NCBI GenBank assembly: GCA_964496505.1
Contig: CAZBZV010000003.1
Coordinates: forward strand, 36,688 to 100,687
Reading direction: 5' to 3'
DNA length: 64,000 nt
DNA from: JAABVY01 sp964496505
GTDB taxonomy: Bacteria > Zixibacteria > MSB-5A5 > JAABVY01
The notes under the pieces were generated by a model, which was not told where the DNA came from, did not search any database, and saw only the letters and a list, made by a program, of their open reading frames with translations. Below, in pieces: positions 25,881 through 33,633 of this stretch. Position 1 is the first letter of the stretch. Every line of letters starts with the position of its first letter. The position numbers were made by a program, and so were the translations under genes.

Positions 25881-26051
25881 TTTCTCAATTCAATATAGAC
25901 ATTACTTTCAATAAATTACCCCACTGCATTCGCGGTGATACACCCGAATTCTTCCCCAATTTTTCCAAATTTCTCAAACTTGTAAGTTTTATCCACGTAT
26001 TCCATTAATATTGTTTTTAGGAAGATGAAAGTCGTTTATTTGCAATAGATT

Positions 26052-26114
26052 GCGCCAAATAAAATAATTGCCTAAAAAGCTTGACAAAGGATTAGGCAAA
26101 ATATTTATTGGCGC
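26052..26114. promoter_or_regulatory. Long imperfect inverted repeat spanning the maeB -35 region
   Basis: The left arm 26052-26073 begins GCGCCAA and ends TTGCCT. The right arm 26094-26114 begins AGGCAAA and ends TTGGCGC. The 20-base centre contains TTGACA. The arms match end to end apart from a one-base length difference and a few central mismatches. Symmetry around the promoter suggests an operator for a dimeric or tetrameric regulator. Confidence 0.55.
26081..26107 (+). promoter_or_regulatory. Predicted promoter of maeB
   Basis: TTGACA (26081-26086), 15-base spacer, TATTTA (26102-26107). The right arm of the inverted repeat at 26094-26114 would cover the -10 box. The ribosome site GAGGAG is at 26145-26150. 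Confidence 0.45.
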
Positions 26115-26158
26115 TTTAATTTGATGCGGAAATACTCATTTTTTGAGGAGAAGATCAA

Positions 26159-28405
26159 GTGATTAAGAAACAGGAAGCGCTGGATTATCACAGCAAGGGA
26201 CGCAAGGGTAAGATCGAGGTCGTACCCTCAAAGCCGACCAAAACCCAGCGCGATCTATCAATGGCCTACACCCCCGGTGTTGCCGAGCCATGTTTACAAA
26301 TCAAAGACAACCCGGATGATGTTTATGAATATACCGCCAAGGGCAACCTTGTAGCGGTCGTCTCGAACGGCACTGCCGTCCTGGGACTGGGAAATATTGG
26401 AGCCGCTGCCGGTAAGCCTGTTATGGAGGGCAAGGGCGTGCTGTTCAAAAGATTCGCCGACGTCGATGTTTTCGATATCGAGGTCGACAGCCAGGACCCC
26501 GAAGAAATTATCAAGGTCTGCAAGCTCATGGAGCCGACCTTCGGAGGAATAAACCTCGAGGATATCAAGGCTCCGGAGTGCTTCGAAATCGAAGAACGGT
26601 TAAAAAAAGAACTTGATATTCCGGTCTTCCATGACGACCAGCACGGCACCGCGATTATATCCGGCGCCGCACTCCTGAACGCTCTGGAGCTGGTCAAGAA
26701 GGATATCAAGGATGTCAAGTGTGTTTTCCTCGGAGCGGGCGCTGCCGGTATTGCCTGCGCCAACTTGTATATCGCACTCGGAGTTGATAGAAAAAATATT
26801 CTGATGGTTGATTCCAAAGGTGTAATCTACAAGGGACGCACTGCCGGAATGAATAAGTACAAAGAGCAGTTCGCACAGGAGACCGACCGTCGTAGCCTTG
26901 AGGAGGCTATGGAGGGCGCAGATGTTTTCTGCGGAGTCGCTGTGAAGGATATGGTTACCAAGGATATGGTCAAGTCTATGGCTAAAGATGCTATAATTTT
27001 TGCCATGGCCAATCCCGATCCGGAAATTCTGCCGGAGGATGCTTTCGATGCCCGCAAGGACATTATCATGGCAACCGGACGTTCCGACTATCCCAACCAG
27101 GTCAACAATGTTCTCGGATTTCCGTTTATCTTCCGCGGCGCGCTCGATGTTCATGCCCGTGCTATCAATATGGAGATGAAGCTTGCGGCCACTTATGCTC
27201 TGGCCAATCTGGCCAAGACCGATGTTCCCGATGCCGTGGCCCGCGCTTACGGCGGTATCCATTTCAAGTTCGGCCCGGAATATATCATTCCCAAGCCGTT
27301 CGATCCCAGAATTCTTATCTGGGAGGCCTCGGCTGTGGCCCAGGCCGCCATGGAAACCGGCGTGGCCAGAAAGCAAATCGATATCGAGAAGTATCGCGAG
27401 GAACTCGAGGATCGCTTCGGATTCGGGCATCAGCTCTCACGCCGAATTATAAGCAAGGCCCGCACCAAGCCGAAACGTATAGTCTTCCCTGAAGGTGCTC
27501 ATGAAAAGATTCTGCGCTCGGCACGCCAGATCGTCGATGAGAGAATCGGCACACCGATTCTTCTGGGACGGCGTGAGTCGATCGAGAAGATGGCTGCAAA
27601 TCTGGAAATCTCCCTGGAAGGTGTCGAGCAGGAAGACTATATCAACTCCGATCACAGAACCACCTATGCCAAGACATACTTTGAGAAGAGACAGCGCAAG
27701 GGTATAACCTTTGACGATGCCATCATCGCGGTCAAAAATCCGATTATTTACGGCGCGCTTATGGTTGACAGAGGCGATGCCGACTGTATGCTCTCAGGCG
27801 TACGCCAGCATTATCCGGACACGATTCGGCCGGCGCTTCAGATTATCGAGAAGAAAGAGAAATATTCGACCGTTTGCGGATTATTCATGCTGATTCTGAA
27901 GAACAAAGCCTACTTCTTTGCCGATACTACCGTGAATCTCGATCCGACTGCCGAACAGCTTGTGGATATTACAATCATGTGTGCCAGTGCCGCACGCAGA
28001 TTCAACCTCGATCCGAAAATTGCGCTGGTATCCTATTCGAACTTCGGGTCGGTTCGCAATCCTGATACAGACAAGATCAGGAAAGCGGTGGAAATGCTGC
28101 AACGTGATCATCCTGAACTGGTGGTTGACGGTGAGATGCAGGCCGATACTGCCGTAACTCCTGAGATCGCCGCCACCGACTTTCCCTTCTCCAAGATTCA
28201 GGGCAATGCTAACTGCCTGATCTTCCCCAGGCTGGAAGCCGGAAATGCGGCTTACAAGCTAATACAGAGATTGGGCAATGCCGAGGTCTTCGGACCAATG
28301 CTGGCCGGACTCAGGAAGCCGGTGCACGTACTGCACCGTGCTCAGGATGTTGAGGATATTGTCAATATGGCAGCAATCGCTGTTGTCGAAGCCAATGGCA
28401 GTTAA
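26159..28405 (+). CDS. maeB: MaeB-type malic enzyme with C-terminal phosphotransacetylase-like domain
   Basis: Decarboxylates malate to pyruvate with reduction of NAD(P). The 748-residue product is the long form: malic enzyme domains (about 1-410), with AYTPGVAEPCLQI, FHDDQHGTAIISGAALLNAL and the dinucleotide loop FLGAGAAGIACANLY, then a phosphotransacetylase-like domain (about 430-748). In characterised MaeB proteins that domain is regulatory and responds to acetyl-CoA, not catalytic. GTG start at 26159, with GAGGAG eight bases upstream. A strong terminator follows. The oad operon just upstream acts on the linked oxaloacetate/pyruvate node. Cofactor preference is not readable by eye. Confidence 0.94.
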   Translation: MIKKQEALDYHSKGRKGKIEVVPSKPTKTQRDLSMAYTPGVAEPCLQIKDNPDDVYEYTAKGNLVAVVSNGTAVLGLGNIGAAAGKPVMEGKGVLFKRFADVDVFDIEVDSQDPEEIIKVCKLMEPTFGGINLEDIKAPECFEIEERLKKELDIPVFHDDQHGTAIISGAALLNALELVKKDIKDVKCVFLGAGAAGIACANLYIALGVDRKNILMVDSKGVIYKGRTAGMNKYKEQFAQETDRRSLEEAMEGADVFCGVAVKDMVTKDMVKSMAKDAIIFAMANPDPEILPEDAFDARKDIIMATGRSDYPNQVNNVLGFPFIFRGALDVHARAINMEMKLAATYALANLAKTDVPDAVARAYGGIHFKFGPEYIIPKPFDPRILIWEASAVAQAAMETGVARKQIDIEKYREELEDRFGFGHQLSRRIISKARTKPKRIVFPEGAHEKILRSARQIVDERIGTPILLGRRESIEKMAANLEISLEGVEQEDYINSDHRTTYAKTYFEKRQRKGITFDDAIIAVKNPIIYGALMVDRGDADCMLSGVRQHYPDTIRPALQIIEKKEKYSTVCGLFMLILKNKAYFFADTTVNLDPTAEQLVDITIMCASAARRFNLDPKIALVSYSNFGSVRNPDTDKIRKAVEMLQRDHPELVVDGEMQADTAVTPEIAATDFPFSKIQGNANCLIFPRLEAGNAAYKLIQRLGNAEVFGPMLAGLRKPVHVLHRAQDVEDIVNMAAIAVVEANGS

Positions 28406-28424
28406 CATAGATCGCATGTTATGC

Positions 28425-28458
28425 AAAACGGCAGGTGTTGAAACACCTGCCGTTTTTT
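28425..28458 (+). terminator. Rho-independent terminator of maeB
   Basis: AAAACGGCAGGTGT (28425-28438), loop TGAA, ACACCTGCCGTTTT (28443-28456), continuing as a T-run. It begins 20 bases after the maeB stop. Confidence 0.9.
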
Positions 28459-28471
28459 TGCCATTATTCCA

Positions 28472-28500
28472 GGGTGCCCCGTCCCCGAAAGGGGTGGGAT
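28472..28500. repeat. Short copy of the GGTGCCCC/GGGGTGGGAT dispersed unit
   Basis: GGGTGCCCCGTCCCCGAAAG at 28472-28491, followed immediately by GGGTGGGAT. This is the shortest of four related intergenic units in the window. The 28406-28834 region (429 bases) has no gene; it holds the maeB terminator, three repeat units and the moxR promoter. Confidence 0.6.
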
Positions 28501-28536
28501 AAATGCGGTGGCAGGAATCTATAATGTGAAGTTCTG

Positions 28537-28575
28537 TCAGTTTCTGCTCCCGATGAAATCGGGAGTGTGAACTGA
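28537..28575. repeat. Composite perfect hairpin unit
   Basis: TCAGTT (28537-28542), a four-base bulge, CTCCCGAT (28547-28554), loop GAA, ATCGGGAG (28558-28565), a four-base bulge, AACTGA (28570-28575). No T-run follows. It is most likely another palindromic intergenic element. Confidence 0.55.
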
Positions 28576-28616
28576 TAGTTATAAAATATCTTAAGCAACA
28601 CAAAATTACAAATGTG

Positions 28617-28657
28617 GGCCGTCAGATCACAATCCCGTCTTCGACGGAATCAGACTC
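28617..28657. repeat. Degenerate inverted copy of the oad terminator repeat
   Basis: Reads CAGATCACAATCC, then GTCTT, GAC and ATCAG in the same order and spacing as the reverse complement of 25726-25770, with scattered mismatches. The outer stem has decayed. This shows the terminator-like unit is a dispersed family. Confidence 0.6.
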
Positions 28658-28782
28658 AACCAAAAACCCATATGTGTAAAGGATGTTATGACACATTGTG
28701 TAAAGAATGTCTTGACGCCGTACACCACAGGGGTCATGCCCTACACTTAAATCCCCAATCCGATGTCCCTGGAAACAATTGC

Positions 28783-28810
28783 TTGAAATAACTGTAATAT
28801 TATGTATATT
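28783..28810 (+). promoter_or_regulatory. Predicted promoter of moxR
   Basis: TTGAAA (28783-28788), 16-base spacer, TATATT (28805-28810). It overlaps the in-frame ATG at 28802, so that ATG cannot be the start if this promoter is used. It would give a leader of about 15-20 bases before the GTG at 28835. Confidence 0.45.
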
Positions 28811-28834
28811 CCGCTTTTCACGAAAGGAGATTGT

Positions 28835-29833
28835 GTGCCTGATAATAAAGATATCGAGACAATGGAAAAGCTGAAAGATGCGCGCGATAAGATCAAATCC
28901 GAAGTCGGCAAGGTTATCGTGGGACAGGATAAAGTCATCGAGGAGCTGTTGATCGCTATTCTATCAAACGGTCATGTGCTCTTGATCGGCGTCCCCGGAC
29001 TGGCGAAAACTCTTCTGGTATCGACTCTTGCGCAGGTTCTTGACCTGAAATTCTCACGAATCCAGTTCACCCCGGACCTTATGCCCTCGGATATCACCGG
29101 AACGGAAATTCTGGAAGAGGACAGGGCCACCGGCGGCCGTGAATTCAAATTCGTCAAGGGGCCTGTATTCGCCAATATAGTGCTGGCCGACGAAATCAAC
29201 CGTACGCCTCCAAAAACACAGGCGGCGCTCTTGCAGGCTATGCAGGAACATGAAGTTACAGCCGGCGGGCAGACATTTACGCTGGAAGAACCGTTTTTCG
29301 TGCTGGCAACCCAGAATCCGATCGAGCAGGAAGGCACCTATCCCCTGCCCGAGGCGCAGTTAGACAGGTTCATGTTCAATATTCTTATAGATTACCCCAC
29401 GTATGACGAAGAAAACGAGATCGTACGTACCACAACCGCGCTTCTGGAGCAGAATCTGGACGTTGTCCTGCGCGGTTCGGATATTGCCGATCTGCAACGG
29501 CTGGTCAGACGTGTGCCGGTCTCGGATCATGTCATCGATTACGCGGTGCGTCTGGTGCGAGCAACCAGATATTCTGCAAACGGTACAAATCTCGAATACA
29601 TCAAGGACTGGGTTAGCTGGGGCGCCGGGCCAAGGGCCTCGCAGTACCTTATTCTGGGAGCCAAGACCCGTGCGATCCTGGACAACCGTCCCACACCATC
29701 GGTAGAGGATGTGCGCGAGGTGGCCAAGCCGGTTATGCGTCACAGGATCGTTACATCTTTCAATGCCGAGGCTGACGGTGTAACCGCAGAACATATCATC
29801 GGACGGCTGATCGAGGACGTGAAGGAAAAGTAG
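28835..29833 (+). CDS. MoxR family AAA+ ATPase
   Basis: A 332-residue AAA+ ATPase of the MoxR family, chaperone-like proteins that help mature or activate partner complexes together with von Willebrand A proteins. Walker A is GVPGLAKT (52-59 from this start), Walker B lies in IVLADEINRTPP, and sensor-1 is in FFVLATQNPIEQEGTYPLPEAQLDRF, all family hallmarks. I chose GTG at 28835 because AAAGGAG (28823-28829) is five bases upstream and the longer start at 28802 falls in a promoter. The usual partner, a DUF58 gene, comes only after an inserted restriction-modification pair. Family certain. Confidence 0.94.
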   Translation: MPDNKDIETMEKLKDARDKIKSEVGKVIVGQDKVIEELLIAILSNGHVLLIGVPGLAKTLLVSTLAQVLDLKFSRIQFTPDLMPSDITGTEILEEDRATGGREFKFVKGPVFANIVLADEINRTPPKTQAALLQAMQEHEVTAGGQTFTLEEPFFVLATQNPIEQEGTYPLPEAQLDRFMFNILIDYPTYDEENEIVRTTTALLEQNLDVVLRGSDIADLQRLVRRVPVSDHVIDYAVRLVRATRYSANGTNLEYIKDWVSWGAGPRASQYLILGAKTRAILDNRPTPSVEDVREVAKPVMRHRIVTSFNAEADGVTAEHIIGRLIEDVKEK

Positions 29834-29889
29834 AAAAAAAGCTGAAATTAATGATTTACAATTAAGAATACAATTCTCTAATTATATTT

Positions 29890-31179
29890 ATGCAAATCAC
29901 CGATCATAAAATATTTATAGGCGACTCCAGGGATATGTCAGATATAAATGATTCATCTGTACATTTGATCATTACATCACCGCCATATTGGCAGTTAAAG
30001 GACTATGGGGTAGAAACTCAGATCGGCTTTGATAATACTTATGAGGATTACATTAATAATCTAAATTTAGTGTGGCAAGAATGCTATCGGGTTCTTCATT
30101 CAGGATGCAGGCTTTGCATAAATATCGGGGACCAGTTTGCCCGCTCAGTTTACTATGGCCGTTACAAGATTATTCCTATAAGAACTGAAATAATAAAATT
30201 TTGTGAGACAATTGGCATGGATTACATGGGTGCGATAATATGGCAAAAGGTTACAACTTGTAACACGACGGGCGGGGCATCGGTAATGGGCTCATTTCCA
30301 TTTCCAAGAAATGGCATTTTAAAACTGGATTATGAGTTTATATTGATTTTCAAAAAACTTGGTAATCCGCCGAAAATGCCAAAGCATATTAAAGAACAAT
30401 CGAAACTTACAACTGAAGAATGGAATACATATTTTTCGGGACATTGGACATTTCCGGGTGAAAGGCAGGATAGGCATTTAGCCATGTTTCCTGAAGAATT
30501 GCCAAAACGCTTGATAAAAATGTTTAGTTTTAAAGGCGATTATATTCTTGATCCTTTTACCGGAAGTGGAACAACAACTCTTGCGGCGAAGCATTTGGAA
30601 AGAAACTCCATAGGTTATGAAATCAATCCTGAATTCACAGAAATTATAAGAAAAAAGGTGGGATTGGATCAAAATGAGATTTGGGATAATCATAATATAA
30701 AAATCATAAATAAAAAAATGAATTCAAGATCTGCCAAGTACAAAATAGAAGAGCTTCCTTACATATTCCACGATCCTATAAAATTTCAGAGAAAAATCGA
30801 TCCTAGAAAAATGAGCTTTGGTTCAAGGATTGACAACTCAAAATCCTCTAAAATAAAATATTTTAAGATTAAAAAAATCATTTCTCCAGAAGTACTTCTG
30901 CTGGATAATAATCAGCAAATAACCTTACTGGGAATTAAAAACAGACCTGATAAAATAGAAGAGGCAATAGATTTTTTGAATCGGACAACGAAAGGTGAAA
31001 ATTTATATCTTAAGTTTGATGAAATAAAATACGATGAAAATGATAATTTGCTGGTGTATCTATATCTTAAAAACAAGACGTTTATAAATGCACATCTTGT
31101 CAAACGGGGCCTCGTCTATGTTGATTCCGAAAAAGACTTTAAATATAAGGCTAAATTTATGAATTATAGAAAGACTTAA
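29890..31179 (+). CDS. DNA methyltransferase (probable N4-cytosine) with C-terminal degenerate SNase-like domain
   Basis: Modification enzyme of a type II system. Motif IV TSPPYW (29-34) precedes the AdoMet-binding motif DPFTGSGTT (221-229), the beta-class order; SPPY favours N4-cytosine. Residues about 324-412 look like a staphylococcal-nuclease fold: LLLDNNQQITLLGI, DENDNLLVYLYLKNKTFINA and HLVKRGLVYVD follow the SNase strand and helix pattern. The catalytic arginines and aspartates are replaced, for example Thr345 where the first arginine is expected. The extension is therefore probably for binding, not cutting. The gene is visibly A/T-rich with many AAA, ATA and AAT codons, unlike its neighbours, and no clear ribosome site precedes the ATG. 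The endonuclease gene starts one base after its stop. Confidence 0.88.
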   Translation: MQITDHKIFIGDSRDMSDINDSSVHLIITSPPYWQLKDYGVETQIGFDNTYEDYINNLNLVWQECYRVLHSGCRLCINIGDQFARSVYYGRYKIIPIRTEIIKFCETIGMDYMGAIIWQKVTTCNTTGGASVMGSFPFPRNGILKLDYEFILIFKKLGNPPKMPKHIKEQSKLTTEEWNTYFSGHWTFPGERQDRHLAMFPEELPKRLIKMFSFKGDYILDPFTGSGTTTLAAKHLERNSIGYEINPEFTEIIRKKVGLDQNEIWDNHNIKIINKKMNSRSAKYKIEELPYIFHDPIKFQRKIDPRKMSFGSRIDNSKSSKIKYFKIKKIISPEVLLLDNNQQITLLGIKNRPDKIEEAIDFLNRTTKGENLYLKFDEIKYDENDNLLVYLYLKNKTFINAHLVKRGLVYVDSEKDFKYKAKFMNYRKT

Positions 31180-31180
31180 T

Positions 31181-31819
31181 ATGGCAAAGGAATGGATTCT
31201 CAATCAGTCCATGAATAGATGGGGGCTGAATAAGAAAAGATCGGTTGGACCCGTTTCCGAGTTAATACGTAAATGCCAGCCAAAAACCCAAATGGACTGG
31301 CAGGAATATTATTACGATAATGTGCACGATGAAAAATATATAGAGGAACTAGGAAAGAAACTATATATAAAAATAACAGAAGTTATTCAATTTGAAATAG
31401 AAGAAGTAACAGAAGAAGATTGCATTAATTACATAAAAGAAGTTGTAATCAAAAGAACATATGATGGCTATGTAAACGAGATACAAACTGTCTATGGCCA
31501 GCTTCAGGAGCAAATTGTTCGGCCAATTGAAGCCGCCCCGGATGAATGGGACAGGCTCTTCAATGTCGATTTTTTCATAAAAGTGAATGAGAAATATATC
31601 GGAATTCAAATCAAACCCATTACATTCGAGCACACTTTCGAGCAACACAGATGGCAAATGATGCAAGATAATTCGCATAAAAAATTTAAAGGCAAATATG
31701 GAGGCAATGTCTATACTATTTTTTCCGCAAAAAAGGACAAGAAGAAGTATATAGTAAATGCTGATATAATACCATCAATTAATGATGAAATTCAATCCCT
31801 ATTAAACGAAAAAAAATAG
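31181..31819 (+). CDS. MjaI-like type II restriction endonuclease
   Basis: A 212-residue protein that I match to the MjaI restriction endonuclease family from the N-terminal pattern WILNQSMNRWGLNKKRSVGP, then SELIRKCQPKTQMDWQEYYYDNV. A possible nuclease core is DEWDRLFNVDFFIKVNEKYI with the following GIQIKP, fitting a PD-(D/E)xK arrangement (acidic residue, then xIK). MjaI recognises CTAG; the specificity here is inferred. It follows the methyltransferase by one base and its TAG stop directly abuts the ATG of the DUF58 gene. Like the methyltransferase it is A/T-rich, suggesting transfer as a pair. Endonuclease identity good, site unproven. Confidence 0.8.
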   Translation: MAKEWILNQSMNRWGLNKKRSVGPVSELIRKCQPKTQMDWQEYYYDNVHDEKYIEELGKKLYIKITEVIQFEIEEVTEEDCINYIKEVVIKRTYDGYVNEIQTVYGQLQEQIVRPIEAAPDEWDRLFNVDFFIKVNEKYIGIQIKPITFEHTFEQHRWQMMQDNSHKKFKGKYGGNVYTIFSAKKDKKKYIVNADIIPSINDEIQSLLNEKK

Positions 31820-32731
31820 ATGCCAGAGGATACCAAAAGCTATAGACGATATCTCAAGCCGGAAGTGGTTTCGCGGCTGAAGACCATGGAGCTCAAGGCG
31901 CGTATGGTGGTCGAGGGCTTTATGACCGGACTGCATAAGTCGCCTTATCACGGCTTCTCGGTCGAATTCGCCGAACACCGTCAGTATATGCCGGGCGATA
32001 ATATACGTTACATCGATTGGAAAGTTTACGGCAAGTCCGACCGCTTCTATGTCAAGGAATACGAGGAGGAGACCAACCTGAAGGCGTATCTTCTTCTGGA
32101 TACATCGGCTTCGATGGGCTACACCTCGGACAAAAAATATCTTCACAAGCTGGAATACTGCTCATATCTGGCGGCAGCGTTTACGTTTTTGATGCTGAAA
32201 CAGCGTGATTCGGTGGGACTTGTGGGATTCGACGAGAAGATTCATACATATATTCCCCCGCGCTCTTCGGCCTCGCATCTGCACATACTGCTGAGCAAGC
32301 TGGATGAGCAGAAGCCGACCAAACAGACCGATATCGCCGAAACTCTGCATGAAATGGCCGAGCGCATCAAACGCCGCGGATTGATTATCATTCTCTCCGA
32401 TCTTCTGGACGATCCCCAGAAGGTACTGGCAGGACTAAAGCATTTCCGTCACAGAAAACATGAGGTAATCGTCCTGCAGACACTGGATCCGTCGGAGCGC
32501 GAATTCTCCTTTCCGCGCGAGGCGATCTTCGAGGATATGGAAACCGGCGAGGAAATTACTACTCTGCCATGGCAGATAAAAAAAGACTATCAAAGGGCAT
32601 TTGATGCGGTCTTTGACGATTTCGCCCGTGAATGCCGCATGTCGAATATCGATTATCATCGAATCGACACCTCGCAGACCTACGACTATTCCCTTTTTGC
32701 CTATCTCAATAAACGGAGCAAGCTCTTCTAA
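31820..32731 (+). CDS. DUF58 domain protein
   Basis: A 303-residue cytoplasmic protein with the DUF58 signature GFSVEFAEHRQYMPGDNIRY leading to IDWKVYGKSDRFYVKEYEEE, followed by a von Willebrand A-like part with DTSASMGY. DUF58 proteins work with MoxR ATPases and are normally encoded directly after moxR. Here a restriction-modification pair of about 1.9 kb separates them. The ATG follows the endonuclease stop without a gap, so translation may now be coupled to it. Its stop overlaps the nfo start by one base. Family certain, molecular role inferred. Confidence 0.92.
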   Translation: MPEDTKSYRRYLKPEVVSRLKTMELKARMVVEGFMTGLHKSPYHGFSVEFAEHRQYMPGDNIRYIDWKVYGKSDRFYVKEYEEETNLKAYLLLDTSASMGYTSDKKYLHKLEYCSYLAAAFTFLMLKQRDSVGLVGFDEKIHTYIPPRSSASHLHILLSKLDEQKPTKQTDIAETLHEMAERIKRRGLIIILSDLLDDPQKVLAGLKHFRHRKHEVIVLQTLDPSEREFSFPREAIFEDMETGEEITTLPWQIKKDYQRAFDAVFDDFARECRMSNIDYHRIDTSQTYDYSLFAYLNKRSKLF

Positions 32732-33606
32732 TGTCCCCAGCAAAACTCAGACAGCCGTTAATAGGTGCGCATATGTCGATTGCGGGCGGGGTTTTCAATG
32801 CTATCGCGCACGGCGTGGAGATGGGCTGCGCCACAATTCAGCTTTTTACCAAGTCCAATAACCAATGGAAAGCCAAAATCCTGACTGATGAAGAGGTCGA
32901 GAAATATTTCGAGGACAGGAAAAAGGCAAAGATCAATCCGGTGGTGGCACACACGTCATACCTGATAAATATCGCCTCACCCAAAAAGGACATCTACAAG
33001 AAGTCGCTCGCATCACTGATAGAAGAAATCGAACGCTGCGATCTTTTGGATATCGATGATCTGGTGCTTCATCCGGGATCATACCTGGATACAAACGAGG
33101 AAATCGGCATCAAAAAAATAGTCGATACATTAAACGGCATCTTCGAAAAGACACATAAAAGCAAAACAAGAATTGCCTTGGAGACAACAGCAGGTCAGGG
33201 AACGAATCTGGGATACAGGTTCGAGCAACTGGCCGAGATGATCGAGGGGATTGAAAATAAAAAGCGCGTTTCGGTCTGCATGGATACCTGCCATATATTC
33301 GCGGCCGGGTATGATATCCGCGATAAAAAAAGCTATGAGAAGACTATGAAGCAATTCGATGATATTATCGGGTTGTCGTATTTAAAAGCAATGCACTTAA
33401 ACGATTCGCGGATGGAATTCGGCAAAAAGCGCGACCGTCATGCACATCTGGGCGAGGGATTCATAGGCGCAGATGCCTTTAAATTTATCATGCAGGATAA
33501 ACGCCTGAAAAATGTCCCCAAGCTTCTGGAAACTCCCAAGGAGCGAGACGGGGTCAAAATGGACAAAGTAAATCTTGACCTTTTAAGAAAATTCAATAAA
33601 TCTTAA
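32731..33606 (+). CDS. nfo: Deoxyribonuclease IV (endonuclease IV)
   Basis: Repairs abasic sites by cutting 5' of the lesion, using three zinc ions. The 291-residue TIM-barrel protein shows the family's metal-ligand segments: IGAHMSIAGG at the N-terminus, HPGSYL, ALETTAGQGTNLG, CMDTCHIFAAGYD, MHLNDSR and DRHAHLGEGFIG. Length is standard. The ATG overlaps the DUF58 stop (TAATG), so it is probably translated from the same message. The ychF gene follows after 27 bases. Confidence 0.96.
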   Translation: MSPAKLRQPLIGAHMSIAGGVFNAIAHGVEMGCATIQLFTKSNNQWKAKILTDEEVEKYFEDRKKAKINPVVAHTSYLINIASPKKDIYKKSLASLIEEIERCDLLDIDDLVLHPGSYLDTNEEIGIKKIVDTLNGIFEKTHKSKTRIALETTAGQGTNLGYRFEQLAEMIEGIENKKRVSVCMDTCHIFAAGYDIRDKKSYEKTMKQFDDIIGLSYLKAMHLNDSRMEFGKKRDRHAHLGEGFIGADAFKFIMQDKRLKNVPKLLETPKERDGVKMDKVNLDLLRKFNKS

Positions 33607-33633
33607 AACGAAAATATACACGGGATATAAATC

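Noticed and set aside
26600..27430. 276-codon minus-strand frame opposite maeB
   Set aside because: Antisense shadow of a clear malic enzyme gene.
28259..28603. Small open frames across the region after maeB
   Set aside because: They read through a terminator and palindromic repeats, with no start signals.
30861..31126. Active nuclease in the methyltransferase tail
   Set aside because: The SNase-like catalytic positions are not conserved.
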